Positions 46,947-58,700 of a stretch of DNA of 64,000 nucleotides are shown here, piece after piece. How positions within the stretch are numbered: the first letter of the stretch is position 1; every line of letters starts with the position of its first letter. The stretch lies in assembly GCA_031772625.1 (NCBI GenBank), contig CM062804.1:277406598-277470597 (forward strand). Direction: 5' to 3'. The position numbers and the translations under genes are program-made. The stretch is from Pinus tabuliformis (lineage: Eukaryota; Streptophyta; Pinopsida; Pinales; Pinaceae). The notes under the pieces are model-generated. The model was not told the origin of the DNA, did no database searches, and saw only the letters and a program-made list of their open reading frames with translations.

Positions 46947-47574
46947 TCTGATGACAAACTTGGAACTCCTCATTCAACACTTCAATAGTCTTATTTAGGA
47001 AGTGCGAACTATGGTTAATCATCAAAATATTTGGACATCCAAATATAGAAAATATGTACTCAAAAATAAAATTCACACCAGTCTCTGCGCTACAGTCCCT
47101 TACTGGTTTTGCCTTGGCCCATATTGTCAAGTAACTAGTCGTTGTAATTATGTACCTTGCACCAGTCCTCTTTCGAAGTGGGTTGATGGGTCCAACAAAA
47201 CCAATGGTCCACTTATCAAAGGCCTGCAATTTAACTTGCAGTACCAATGGTATCTCATCTCTTCTAGAAGGTTTCCTTGTTCTTTGACACACATCACATG
47301 ATCAAAAATACTCTTTCACATCTTTATGTAGTGTAGGCCACCACAATCTTGCTTTCGAAATATTTTTCATAGTAGATTTTCTTACATAGTGTCCACCAGC
47401 TGCGCCCCCATGAAATTTTGCTAGAATCATCTGTATTTCATGTTCAGGAACATATCTGCACAATATCTCATCTAGTCCCATCTTATATAACTGCCCTGCT
47501 ATTAATGAAAAATCAACTGCCTTAACCATAATTCTTTCTTTTGATGTGTAGTATACTCTGAAGGAGCCATTCAT
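46947..47574 (-). pseudogene. pol: Integrase, N-terminal part (element D)
   Basis: Integrase inserts the cDNA into the genome. The minus frame 47302-47574 holds the zinc-finger region (HGGAAGGHYVRKST, then ARLWWPTLHKDVKEYF). After a break, the frame 46930-47292 holds the catalytic core start (KWTIGFVGPINPLRKRTGAR; YIITTTSYLTIWAKAKPV). The first catalytic Asp, usually in a W..DF.GPI box, is Gly here. The second, usually SD.G..F, is Asn (INHSSHF). The reading stops after CHQK at the element E insertion; the part with the catalytic Glu is at 31.66 kb. Both lost Asp residues mean no activity even if it were rejoined. Confidence 0.88.
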
Positions 47575-47599
47575 ATCCTCAAAACCTGACTGATATCTG

Positions 47600-48960
47600 C
47601 GAAATGGTAATCTGCCACTTTGATGGCAAATAACTACACATGACAGAGATTATCCTCTATGCTGGTTTGTTCTTCCCATATTTATAGCCTTAACAAATGG
47701 TCACATCCGACATTCAGTCTCCCTAGTTTAACAATGATATAAAAGTCATATTCATGGACTAACAGTAACCATCTGAAAATATTTCTTCCTAAGATAGGAT
47801 TATTAACCAAATACTTCAGTGCAGAATGATTTCTAAACATTTTAAAGTGTGACCCCAACAAATTGTGTCTAAACTTCTACAAAGCATATTCCATGGCTAG
47901 TCCTTCCCTATGTATAATGGTCTAGTTCTTTTTTTCCTTAGATAACTTTCTACTTGCAAAAGCTATAGGATGATCAATCTCTCCTACACTAGGTTGTGTC
48001 AGTACCACTCCCGAAGCTATATAAGAGGCATCCACATGGACATGGAATTCCTTATTCCAATCAGGGAACACTAGTATAGGTGCAACTACCATTTTTTCTT
48101 TCAATATATCGAGGCTTTTATGACATTCTTCATTCCAATGAAAAATTACATCCTTCTTCAATAATTTCTCAATAGGTACAGTGATCTCAGCATACCCGTT
48201 GATGAACTTCATGTAATACCCAATATGTCCCAACGTAGTGTGGAGTTGTCTTATTGTCTTACGTGGAGGAAAGTTTACAATGATAATAATCTTAGCAGGG
48301 TCCACCATTATTCCTTTCATACAAACAATATGTCCCAACAATATGCCGAAAGGTACACAAAATATGCACTTCTCTAGGTTCAAAGAGATATGATATTGTC
48401 TACATGTGTTGAGCATAAGTCTTAAACTTCCACCATGTTTACTCAACACTCAAAATATTGTCCAATCATCAAAATATACCTCTAAAAACTTGTGGATGTA
48501 TTCCTTAAAAGCTGCAACCACCACCCTAGAAAATATAGCAGGGGAATTTTTTAATCCAAAAGGCATTATTGTGTATTGATATGAGCCCCATTCTATAGAA
48601 AATGTGGTCTTATGCCGATCTTCAGGCACAATCCTAATCTGATGATAACTCGAGAATCCACCTGCAAATGAGTATGCTTCCTTACCTCCTATATTTTCTT
48701 GCACTTCATCTGTGAAAGGGGTAGGAAGGGATCATGTAAACATGCATCATTTAACTTTCTCAGATGAGAAAAGATCCTAATTTCTCCTTGAGTCGTCTTC
48801 TCTTACACCACCATTAGACTCACCCATTCTAATTCTTCTACAAGTTCAACAATTCCTACTGACATCATCTTATCAAGCTCTACTTTCACTTTCTCCTTAT
48901 ACTTCGGGTTCATCCTGTAAGGTCTTTATTTGACCTGCTTCACGTCAAGCTTAAGAGGAA
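47600..48960 (-). pseudogene. pol: Reverse transcriptase and RNase H (element D)
   Basis: This is the enzyme that copies element RNA to DNA in the particle. In minus order: KVELDKMMSVGIVELVEELE and GEIRIFSHLRKLNDACLHDP (RT fingers, with stops), then frame 48450-48704 with SSYHQIRIVPEDRHKTTFS, MPFGLKNSPAIF and the intact active site VYFDDWTIF. Frame 47922-48449 follows with RT connection motifs (GILLGHIV, VDPAKI) and the RNase H start FHVHVDASYIASGVVLTQ, IAFASRKLS. One stop separates the two frames. RNase H decays beyond 47922. The VYFDDW form is typical of non-chromodomain plant Ty3/gypsy elements. Confidence 0.9.
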
Positions 48961-48999
48961 TCTTCATGACTCCTAAATCTCCTAATATACCCTTCATTT

Positions 49000-49822
49000 T
49001 TCAAAACTTGGTGGGAAAACGTTCTTGATATTAATGAATTAACTCTGTAAATTTACTGAATGTCTCCTCATCCAAGTAGTCTCCTATTGTTACAAACATG
49101 GGTTCCTTTTCTGATCCTATGTTCACCTTCTTGGTATTTAGTGGCTTATTTATGTCTAGCATATCTAGCTCAAGTCTAGTTACTTCGTGGTATCCTTCTA
49201 ACTCTACTATGTCTATGTTGCGAGGATCTTCTTCTTCATTTGCAGTAAGGTTATAACACTCCAGTGAATTTTCTATCTACACAACCCAATCAGGTTGCTG
49301 CCATGTCAGTGGGGTTACATTCTTAAAGATCCTCTTCTTGACTATTTGAAGGGCCAAATCTATGTATGGACAATCATCCTCAAAGATGAATGTTAATATG
49401 AATCCATCAACCATGTCTTCCCAGTTCAGGGTACCATGTCGAAGCTCTGTTTATAGGTAGCATTTTTTATGGACTGCCTCTAATGTATGAATGAATCCAC
49501 ATACCCATTCTTGTTGTGGAATCTCCTTCCATGTTGTAGTAAATAGCTGGATATGATTCCTAGGATTAGTTTCACCATAATATTTTATCTCCATATCTAT
49601 ATCTATCTATCCAAATAATATCCCCATCAGTTTTCGACATTCCTTCCAACATCCTATATTCTTCTTGTGTGCATTCCACCATCTAGCAGGGGTAGCTTTC
49701 ACGGCTATATCCAAGGCTGAAAACCTTTTATTTTCTAGAAATTGTTCTTCATAATCATTAATAAAATTATTTACATGACCTAAGCCACCATAAGAAGGAA
49801 AGTTACATACCTTAGATATCAT
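49000..49822 (-). pseudogene. Linker region between protease and RT (element D)
   Basis: The minus frame 49607-49822 (FPSYGGLGHVNNFINDYEEQ; SALDIAVKATPARWWNAHKK) is followed, across stops, by ETNPRNHIQLFTTTWKEIP, EWVCGFIHTLEA and DGFILTFIFEDD. The ARWW..HK block resembles a gag-type segment, here placed between protease and RT. I know similar arrangements from gymnosperm Ty3/gypsy polyproteins only by impression. Function unknown. Confidence 0.55.
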
Positions 49823-50109
49823 ACAATGAATTGGTTAGATAATTCTTGCATAACGCCTTGTGGATACTTCATGCAGCCTATTCTACCAGTTTTCCAACAC
49901 TTATTCTGAGTCTGAGGTACAAGAACTATCATGCTCCCAACTCAACTTTCCCTCTACAGTAGGGTTAACACAATCTTGTTCTTTCATTGTCATTCGATGT
50001 TTATTGTCTATGTCAGCTGCACAATATTCTTCTTTGACTAGTTCTATATATCTTACTCCTTATGATGAATCCAAGGGAACAATTACTCTCATATTGTTTC
50101 CTTCAAATA

Positions 50110-50955
50110 TCATTGTCTTTTCTTTAGATTAATTATGGCCATATTATCAAATGCCCAGTTAATTCTAAGAAATGCAGGATAAGGGTTGCTGTCATCAATG
50201 ATCTTTATTACATTAAAATAAATAGTAGTGTGAACTCCTCTAGTATCCAGTGTGACACCTGGTAGTATTCCCAAAGGGAATATCTTTTGCTGATTGGCCA
50301 TCCTTAACTAAATAGGTGACCATTATAGCTTTGGCTTACCCATTAATTACCATGTTTTATTCGTCAAGACATTAGCACGATCCCAGATCCAGAAGAATTT
50401 GATCCATCTCATACTCTCCTATATGTACACTAAGCCTCATTTCTCTTCTTGTTCTCTTCTAGCGATGCAAGTTATTGATTGCACGCATCTCACTTTGTGG
50501 TGCTTCTTTGGACGCACAGGGTTTATAAAATCCCGAAGCCCTTCTACAACCTTTTCATATCTTAACAATTTCATACAAGTCTGTAGATTTTTTTTTAAAT
50601 ACCTACTTGATTTGCTAAATCCTGGTCTTGTGTCAGAGCTTGATCTTATGTCATAGCTAAGTCCTGTTTTGGAGCTCAAATATGTGCCGAAGTTGATGAC
50701 ACATCACAATTGCTTTTCTTATCGGGCTTTGGTTGTGCACTAGAGGTTGAAGCTCCAACGTCCATAAAACTTTGCTTTTCTTCCATAAATACTTCTTTTT
50801 ATTTATAAATATCAAAAATAGGAAATTTATCAGCGGTCTTTTTGACCCATGCACTTTCAGATCCTTTCTTTTCATATGCTTTATCACTACCAGTCATAGC
50901 TCCACTTCTAATGATAATACTAATTCAAGTTTCATTGGTCCTCCTTTCTGTAGTA
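50110..50955 (-). pseudogene. pro: Gag C-terminal tail and retropepsin-like protease (element D)
   Basis: The minus frame 50110-50301 reads FPLGILPGVTLDTRGVHTTI, FNVIKIIDDSNPYPAFL and INWAFDNMAIINLKK. This is the second half of a retropepsin-like aspartic protease as seen in plant Ty3/gypsy polyproteins, where a LG..W box follows the flap. The catalytic D-T/S-G triad would lie upstream and I cannot place it with confidence. The minus frame 50437-50679 (SSDTRPGFSKSSRYLKKN) is probably the gag-protease connector. Element G separates this from the gag zinc knuckle at 55.4-55.6 kb. Confidence 0.65.
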
Positions 50956-50959
50956 ATCA

Positions 50960-51144
50960 TGTTAAACACACACATGGCAGCAACAGAATATGAAAGATAA
51001 AACATGAGAGTACATTTTTTATTAGCAAAACATATACATTTATAGTACATGGTTTGACCATTGGATTCCACATCCCAAGGTCTCTTGGACTTCCTTAGTC
51101 TAGTCCGCTTCCACGCTAACCCATAGAGGATTAGGTGTCCAACA
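50960..51144 (-). repeat. Element G 3' LTR
   Basis: 185 bp, TGTTAAAC...TCCAACA, about 93% identical by eye to 55161-55344. Confidence 0.93.
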
Positions 51145-51266
51145 TTCCCCCCCTTAATTTGAAGGGTTATGTATGATTCCAAGAAGAGAGTTGTAATATA
51201 AAATGTGCAAAAATGCATGGTAACACTAGGCTGAATGTGCTCTCTGAAATGTTGGTATAAAGGGTG

Positions 51267-51633
51267 GTGGTTTAAGGATGACCACCAACACTGGAATGCT
51301 TAATGCAGTTCCCGAAACTCTTCCAAGTCTAGCATGAAGCTCGCGTCTTCTGCTAGAGGAAGTGATCCTAATGTTTTGAAGAAGGAAACCTTCAACCATG
51401 AAAGGGAGGTCTCACCCCACATAAAAGGGAGAACTTAAACATGAAAAGGGAAGTCTCAACCTGTGATGGTTTAAGGATGACCAACAACTCTAGAATGCTT
51501 AATGCAATTCCCGGAACTCTTCCAAAACTGGCAAGAAGATGAAGTCTTCTGCTAGAGGAAGTGTCCCCAATTTTATTCTTGGAATCCTTCTGAAACTGGT
51601 AAGAAGATGAAGTCTCCTACTAAAGGAAGTGTC
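51267..51633. repeat. Tandem repeat in element G, two and a half copies
   Basis: The block GGTTTAAGGATGACCA...GAAGTCTTCTGCTAGAGGAAGTG occurs at 51267 and 51465. A shortened third copy (CTGGTAAGAAGATGAAGTCTC) lies at about 51590. Confidence 0.8.
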
Positions 51634-51846
51634 CCAGATTACCAACTGAAGGCATGCTGAGGGGCATCTTTGTCTCTAGCTACAACTTTGAATCTAGTAT
51701 GGTAGGTTGTGGCTTAGGCTTGCTTGATGTGGCTTTGAAGCTTGTAGATGAACATCATTTCCACCCCTTCCAGATAGAAGGTGAGATGATAGAGAAAACT
51801 CAACTGCAAGACTGTTCAATACTCTAGAACAAGTTCTGACATGTGA

Positions 51847-52570
51847 CTAGAATATCTTCTTGGCTATTGATGCCCATTGCCGAGAAGTGATCCATCCAAG
51901 ATGAATCTTTTTTCTTGCAGGAGGTTTGTTTCCGAAACATCTGTTTGAAGAATGACTGGTTTTATGATAGTGCTTACATGGATGAAGATAAAAACAATGA
52001 TCTTTCAGATGGCCAACTCGGTCACAGTGTTGGCATTTCATAATTTGTTTTTGTGGAAGAGGGGCAGAATCTGGAACCGCTGAAGGTGAACTGTCATGAG
52101 GAGCAGGTGAAGATGAACTATCCTGAAGAAATCCAGCACTTTGAAATTGGATTGGCTTGGAGTAGTCTGGAATATGAAAGGACACGTCCTTGTCATATCC
52201 AAGACCAGTTCTGTGCTTATTGTGGACAAGTTGTTCCCAAGGTATGATGATGGGCTTGGGAAGTGCAAAATTAAATTTTGCATCTGCTTGCAAATATGCT
52301 TCTAAAATGAGCACTGGATCTGAATCAACTTGCTGCTTATGGGAGTCTGTTTCAATGTTTTGAATAGAAACAGGTTCAGAATGATTCCTTTGTTTTAATT
52401 ATTCTTGTTGTAGCTGAGATTCGAGCTACAAAAAATCAATTTTCTCTTGTACATTTTGTAGACAGACCTGAATGTCTATGAGTGAAACTTTTCTGACTTT
52501 TAATGTATCATGAGTAGTAGACAATATTAGAGTTTTGAGGAACTCTAATACTTCATTGATTCCAGCCATT
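51847..52570 (-). pseudogene. gag: Gag-like ORF with G-patch-like and zinc-knuckle segments (element G)
   Basis: Reading minus from MAGINEVLEFLKTLILSTTH (about 52568), a leucine-rich helical N-terminus passes two stops near 52430-52400. It joins the clean 155-codon frame 51847-52314. That frame has PKPIIIPWEQLVHNKHRTGL with GYDKDVSF (G-patch-like), a Ser/Pro-rich linker, and CQHCDRVGHLKDHC, a CCHC zinc knuckle, followed by a second Cys/His cluster (CKHYHKTSHSSNRC). This would be the RNA-binding part of a retroelement gag. No protease or RT follows before the 3' LTR. Whether it is Copia- or Ty3-derived I cannot say. Confidence 0.6.
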
Positions 52571-52579
52571 CTTTTTTTG

Positions 52580-53950
52580 AATGTTAGAATTACACCTTAA
52601 AAACTGATCACAACTACTACTCAATGGAGGAAAGTAATACCCACTCATGGTACACAGCAATATCCTTTATAAATGTGCAACAAATGATCAGTGTGCAACC
52701 AGCAAGCACTAATTACAATCCATTACATAAAAATAAGAGTTTACTCATGACCAACACTATGTTCTGACAATACAACCAACTAAACTTTCCTCCACAAAAG
52801 ACTACTTTTATTTGTCAAAACAATCATTGCCTTTATACAGCCCACCAAAATCTTATGTAGCAGTCGAAGTAACAAGGAATCAATGCATATATATGTAGAT
52901 TGAGTTTGTATCCATTTGACCTCCAAATCTACAGGTTGCTTGTATTTCGCATGACACACAAGCACCACAAAATTATGCTAATTGAAAATACTGCAAGTAT
53001 ACAAACTTTAAGCCTTCTGCAATGACTTGAAGCATACCAGGAAACAGTTTAAGTATTCATTCAAAACTATAATTCTTTCTTTCCCAAAATTTGCAAGGAG
53101 CTAACAAACTTGACAATGCATATTGGTTCTTATTGAAAACTTTTATATCTCAACACCTGCTGCAAACAAAAAGGCAAAAATACCAGTATGTGTTCCTACT
53201 GGAAAATCCTTTTATATGCTGACTTCACTCTTTGAATGGCATAAATTTGTTCAAACTCAAAACCACTCGTACAACTGAGACTCTTCTACTGACATAAAGT
53301 TGTCTTCAATGCACATATAAAATTTATTGAAACCAAATCACATATTTAACTCCAAAGTATAGCCAGCGCACATATAGTCATATAATCTCAACTGATTGAA
53401 TGTATTCCATCTTATGAATCAACAATATATATTTAATTAAAGGCATATATGTTCACCAAATTCAATTCAATATATATCGTTGAGAACACACATAACCAAT
53501 TCAATGCTTTGAATTGACCAATGTCAACAAACAACGCATAAATATATAGTTTCAGAGAATGCCCAGGTCCCACAACAGAGACACAAAGAATGAGACAATA
53601 CGATGTATATGGACAGTGTTATACTTATGGATAGTGTTCAACAACGTATATAACTGGACAGTTAATGTATATAACTTGGAGCAGCCTTCTTGTCACTCTG
53701 ATACCAGTCAAGCTCTGATTATAGTTGCTTAACCCTCTGCCACATGCACAGAGAACGAATCACTCAAACGCCCTTTTTTTGGTTTTTGTTGTTGTCTCCT
53801 ATTCAATCGATGTTCTTGTAACAACAACAACAGACCATGACCACATCCATAGCTGCTACGGCGATGGTCCAGGCACAACTCCAACCTATGCTTAGATCTT
53901 GAAGCAACCATGTACGGGTGAAAAAGAGCCTTTAATTTCATTCAGCGAGG
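52580..53950. other. Element G interior without recognised genes
   Basis: Leader-like sequence between the gag-like ORF and the microsatellite. A minus frame at 53729-53941 has no motif. A second PBS-like word (CTCTGATACCA, 53696-53706) lies here. Confidence 0.5.
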
Positions 53951-54020
53951 TCAAGGTCACAGTCTTCCCTTGGTATTTTTAGTTCGGCCTTTTGAAGTTC
54001 TGCAGGCTGACTTGCCCGCA

Positions 54021-54188
<168 letters not shown>

Positions 54189-54229
54189 AGACCGCAGAGT
54201 TTCTCGATCAAATTTTTAACTTAACATCA

Positions 54230-54893
54230 GTGTCTGGTGAAGCCAGCGCCTCATCCGGCACAAGAGGGGATGTAAAACCAGTGCAAAAATTAACTATCAG
54301 CACTGCTGCAAATACCTCATCACAGCAAACTACAATTAAGAGAAAAAGAAGCCTCCCAGGCACACTAGACACTAATGCTGAGGTGATAGCTTTATCGCCT
54401 AGGATATTGATGACTACAAACAAATTTCTTTGTGAAATATCATGACCCAACGAGGGATCTAGGGGACCTCACAGGCATGAAGAAGCATTTGTGTAGAAAG
54501 CACAGAGAAAAGAAATGGAAATGTGATAAATGCTCCAAACGATATGTAGTTCAGTCTGATTGGAAGGCGCACTCCAAGACTTGTGGAACCTGCGAGTATA
54601 GATGCGACTATGGAACACTTTTCTCCAGGAGGGACAACTTTATCGTCCACCGAGCATTCTGCGATGCCTTGGCTGAAGAGAGTGCAGGAGTTTCAATAGG
54701 AATAATTGTGGGTGTCCTCCAGCTGCCGGACAACAATTCCCTAAGCGCGGGGGCGCTTCAAATAGGCTCAAGTTCAATGTTGGTAATGGGAGGAGTCGTC
54801 GGAGGTGGAGTCAGATCGACTTCTTCTTTTAGACCAGGTGATAGTGGAATAATAGTGAATAGTAGTTGGAGCAGCATCAGGAGCAGAGAATAA
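54230..54893 (+). pseudogene. INDETERMINATE-domain (IDD) zinc-finger transcription factor fragment
   Basis: IDD proteins are plant nuclear transcription factors with four zinc fingers. The plus frame 54230-54445 gives the family's N-terminus: [20 protein letters not shown] and [14 protein letters not shown]. The frame then shifts and 54432-54893 resumes in DLGDLTGMKKHLCRKHREKK, WKCDKCSKRYVVQSDWKAHS, KTCGTCEYRCDYGTLFSRRD and HRAFCDALAEES. Finger 1 and the first half of finger 2, normally between CEI and HDP, are missing at the junction near 54442. Fingers 2 (second half) to 4 remain, then a Gly/Ser-rich tail to a stop. It is antisense to its carrier, element G. It lacks intron signs in the retained part, so a retrocopy or exon capture is likely. 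Confidence 0.9.
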
Positions 54894-55148
54894 TAGTGAA
54901 TAGTGCATTCAGGCCAGTGGAAGCATCAGAGCTGCCAGGCTAGCCAGTCTGCATAGGATTCAGTGTCAGAATAGGGAGTTACAAAGCAGAGGGAAGCCAA
55001 AAATGGTGCTAGAGAAATGATAGAGGTTGCAGCTAGAATTTAGCTGAGAAAATATTCATGAAATGCAGAAGTGATGGCATAAATGACCTGCATAGAAAGG
55101 CCATAAAACAAATGGCTCAAAGTAGTTATGTAGGGTAGGAATACGCTT

Positions 55149-55160
55149 GCTCTGATACCA
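55149..55160 (-). promoter_or_regulatory. Primer-binding site, tRNA-iMet type (element G)
   Basis: The minus strand reads TGGTATCAGAGC directly next to the LTR at 55161. Confidence 0.9.
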
Positions 55161-55344
55161 TGTTTAACACACACATGGCAGCAACAGAATGTGAAAGATA
55201 AAACATGAGAGTACATTTTTGTTAACAAAACATATACATTTATAATACATGGTTTGACCGTTGGGTTCCACATCCCAAGGTCTCTTGGACTTCCTTAGTC
55301 TATTCTGCTTCCACACTAACCCATAGAGGATTAGGTGTCTAACA
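55161..55344 (-). repeat. Element G 5' LTR
   Basis: 184 bp, partner of 50960-51144. Confidence 0.93.
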
Positions 55345-55359
55345 AATCATTTGAATATT

Positions 55360-56520
55360 TTGTGTTGGCTGTTGATTTATTTTTATTGCATGTTCACCAT
55401 AAGTACAGGGAATTCTTGAATTACATGGTCAAATGATTTACAATACTTACATGTCGTTGTGGGGTTCTGACAGTCTCTCACAGAATGACCTGGCTGGCCA
55501 CAATTATAGAAAATGATCAGTCCATGTCCTCGACTAGGTCCACGACCTTGACCTCTTCCTTGGTAACCTCCTGGACTGTCGCATTGTCCATTGTCCTATT
55601 AAATGTGTTCTTCTACTTTCATTCTATAAGCGTTAGCACCGCGCTCCATCATTAGTTCATAAGCTCGACAATTATGCTCATCGTGTCCTACTGATTTATA
55701 GAATTTGCAATATAGATTCCTCAGAGTCTATACATATTTATGTAGCAAGTAACAATATTCTGAACAATTTGGCCTCTAGCCTTACATATTTTGCACCATA
55801 GGTTGGATCCCGCATTCAAGGGATTTGGTGCCCCACTAACTATGTAATCCCGCAAGATAGGGCATTGTTATTTAAAATGGCCCTCCAATCTGCAAATTGT
55901 ACACTAGACTTCTTCTCTAACTTCTTTGCTTTTGTTGATCTCTTGTATCTGTAGGGTTAGGTTCGTCAGCTAATTCTAAATCTATTGCATACCTGCGATA
56001 GTATCTCCTATATGAAAAATTTCCAATTTCATCACAATCTATAGAGCTTTAACTTGACTTTCTATCTTTTGTTGAATCAATGGAAATCAGATATGCGGTG
56101 GAAGTGCAACTATAAACCATTGTTGATGTTATTGCGGAGATATGTCGAAGCTTACTTGGTCCAATAACACCTTAAATCTCTTATCAAACACCCAAATAGA
56201 CTCAGTAGGTTTCTGTTTGATCTCTTTCAACTCAGTGATGCACTATGACTCAGACTTCGGCTTCTTAAACTCTCTTATCAGTGTTGTTTTAATATCTGCA
56301 AACATTTTGTTCTGATTATTTGAATACTTCATATACCATGTCAATGCTCTATCTCAGAGCATCATAATGAGTTGTGCTTTCTTTATATTCTCATCATTGA
56401 TCTTCTTCGATGTCCATACAACTTCACATAAAAACCAAAACTGTTCCAGATCCTCCAATCCAGTTCCTTTGAAAACAGGTAGCTTAATATCGTCAGCCAT
56501 ACTTCTTCTTGGAGGGGGAG
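55360..56520 (-). pseudogene. gag: Gag with zinc knuckle (element D)
   Basis: The minus reading starts near 56515 with ADDIKLPVFKGTGLEDLEQF, then WFLCEVVWTSKKINDENIKK, ALTWYMKYSNNQNKMFADIK and LIREFKKPKSESQ. This is the core of retrotransposon Gag (PF03732-type order). ELKEIKQKPTESIWVFDKRF and, near 55500, YNCGQPGHSVRDC follow, a canonical C-x2-C-x4-H-x4-C zinc knuckle for RNA binding, then a second CKYC. Several stops and frame changes are present. The sequence after the knuckle is cut by element G at 55349 and resumes at 50954. Confidence 0.82.
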
Positions 56521-56529
56521 GGGGATGAG

Positions 56530-57037
56530 TAAGTGGAGCGGGATGGGGGGTAGGAGGGGTAGGAGGAGTGGGGAAGCCAAAAACACCCTAGCTATTATTG
56601 GATTCTATCTTTTGCAAACTCTCATGATGGGATGGTGAATATTGCGAAGTTAACTAGGGGTTATCAGGGTGGCTTTCTTCTCATTCACCTTCGAATCCAC
56701 TCAAAAGAGCACTATAATCAATCTCTAAAAAGGTCTTTGGGTCTTGTTCATGAGATCCCTTTCTGGTATCACTCTATATCTCTTTCCACTTCATGTTACT
56801 CTGATCTATTGCTCAGATTTATTCTCTCTTCTTCCAAACATAAGTAAAATAACAATCTAATTGTATCCGTAAAACTCACTTTTCACACAAAAGCATCTTA
56901 ATCCAATGTTTCAGAGATTTCTAATACTTACCTCATGGTCCTTTGAAGAATCATCATTCTTATTTATTGTAGGACACATTCGAGCCTACAATGAACTCAG
57001 TAATGAATCCTCCCAAGATGCTATCAATCCAGAAATT
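56530..57037 (-). other. Leader of element D, first part
   Basis: Between the gag start and the element H insertion. A G-rich purine stretch (minus-strand Pro/Leu codons) lies at 56508-56575. No other gene is seen; small plus frames at 56632 and 56906 are unsupported. Confidence 0.5.
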
Positions 57038-57042
57038 GATAG

Positions 57043-57375
57043 TGTTATGAAACCAACTCAAGAAAAATATAGAAAAGATAGATCAACGCCTTAGAATTCA
57101 GCCTCTTCAAGGGGGAAAACTCCTTTACATTACATAAATGAGCAATTCTTGGATGATTCAAATGAAAAAACCTCCTTTCTATATATAGGAGTCTAAGGAG
57201 TCACAATATAACCCAGCCGACCTAAAAATAATAATATAAAGCCACAAAATAACAATATAGGGATTCTATGGGGCACAATAATAAAAATATGGGGACAATA
57301 GGGGCATAACAATATTAATAAGGGATACAACTACAATAGTAATGGGGTAATCACTAGTATTATAGGGACCTATCA
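57043..57375 (-). repeat. Element H 3' LTR
   Basis: 333 bp with canonical TG...CA ends. Confidence 0.96.
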
Positions 57376-57406
57376 TGCCCCTCTCCTTCAAAAAAAAGTA
57401 TTGTCA

Positions 57407-57784
57407 TCAACGCTTGAGTAGTTCTGGATGCTTCTGTATAAAATTCTCATCCTCCCATGTGGAATCTTCAGCGGATAAGTTCTTCCACTTGATGAGATAC
57501 TCCGAGATTGATCGATTTCGTAGCTGTCGAGTTCTTGTTTCTGTGATTGCTTCCGGTTCCAATATAAATTTTCCTTCCTCGTCAAGTTCTGGCAATATTG
57601 TTTGAACTGGGAGCTTGTCGCCTATAACCTTCTTTAAACATGAAACATGGAAAACTAGGTGCACTCGAGACGCTGCATGAAGCTCCAATTTGTATGCCAT
57701 AGTACCAATCTTTTGCAACACCTTGTATGGACCATAATACCTTGGTGATAATTTATTATCCTTCTTAGCTTTCTTGAGAGACAT
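57407..57784 (-). pseudogene. pol: Integrase C-terminal region and chromodomain (element H)
   Basis: An open 125-codon minus frame. KLSPRYYGPYKVLQKIGTMA, YKLELHAASRVHLVFHVSCL (the GPY/F-type module that follows integrase cores) leads to a chromodomain: RTRQLRNRSISEYLIKWKNL and SAEDSTWEDENFIQKHPEL. Chromodomains of this kind direct chromoviruses to modified chromatin. The YLIKWK and W..E.. positions are conserved, though the first aromatic-cage position is hard to judge. It is in sense with the rest of pol but separated from the core by a stop near 57860. Confidence 0.93.
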
Positions 57785-57799
57785 TTGTTTATATGGTTG

Positions 57800-58700
57800 T
57801 AGCCATAGGAATACCCAATTGCCTACATCAAAACTTATTTCGCTGCGATGTTGATTTTCCTATTGTTTCATTCTATTCTGTGCCAACATGAGTTTATCCT
57901 TTAAGAGTTGGAGGACTTGTTGTTGATGTTCAATGTGATGTTCCACTGCTTGAACCTTGGAATTTTCTCTTAAATATGATGTGATGGATGGTGGTTGATA
58001 TCCATAAAGTGCCATAAATGGGGTCATTTTTGTTGCTGTATGGAAGGAAGTGTTATACCACCATTCAGCCAGAGGCAACCATTTGACCCATTGTGTTTGT
58101 TTATCAGATACAAAGCAATGAAAATATCCTTCCAAACATTTGTTTACTATCTTAGTTTGCCCATCATATTGAGGATAATAAGATGATCTGTGAGCTAACT
58201 GAGTACCAAGACAAGAAAATAATTATGTCCAAAAATTTCCAGTGAAAATGGGATCTCTGTCACTTACAATAATCTTTGGGTTTCCATGTAGCTTTTGAAT
58301 TGTTTCCATAAATGCAGTAGAAACTGTATTGGCTTTCAATGGATGTGATAATGCATAAAAGTGTGCATACTTGGTAAGTCTCTCAACTACCACCATGATG
58401 ACACTCTTTCCCTCAGACCTGGGTAAACCTGTGATAAAATCAATTGAAAGCTCCTCCCAATGTTGGCTTGGAATGGATAAAGGTTGTAATAGACCCAGGG
58501 TCTTAATTGTTTCAACTTTATTTTGTTAGCAAACCAAACATTCCACCACAAACTTTTTAATATTTGATTTAAGGCAATCCCAACAAATTCATTCTTAACC
58601 CTGTGGTAGGTTTTTAAAAATCTTGAGTGCCCTCCTAAGGGAGAAGTGTGCAATTCCATAAGAATCTTTTGTTCGAGCTGCGAATTATTATAGAGGTATA
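57800..58700 (-). pseudogene. pol: Integrase zinc finger and catalytic core (element H)
   Basis: From about 58700: HTSPLGGHSRFLKTYHRVK (zinc-finger His pair), then after frameshifts CLVCQQNK (Cys pair) and the core. That core has SIDFITGLPRSEGKS with the first catalytic Asp, SDRDPIFTGNFW with the second, and CLEGYFHCFVSDKQTQWVKW with the Glu. EWWYNTSFHTATKMTPFMAL and YGYQPP follow. The pieces lie in different frames (58387-58640 and 57860-58135), with a stop after GNFWT. All three catalytic acidic residues are still readable. Confidence 0.88.

Noticed and set aside
53696..53706. Second PBS-like word CTCTGATACCA inside element G
   Set aside because: No LTR edge or repeated sequence starts beside it; the PBS at 55149-55160 explains the element.
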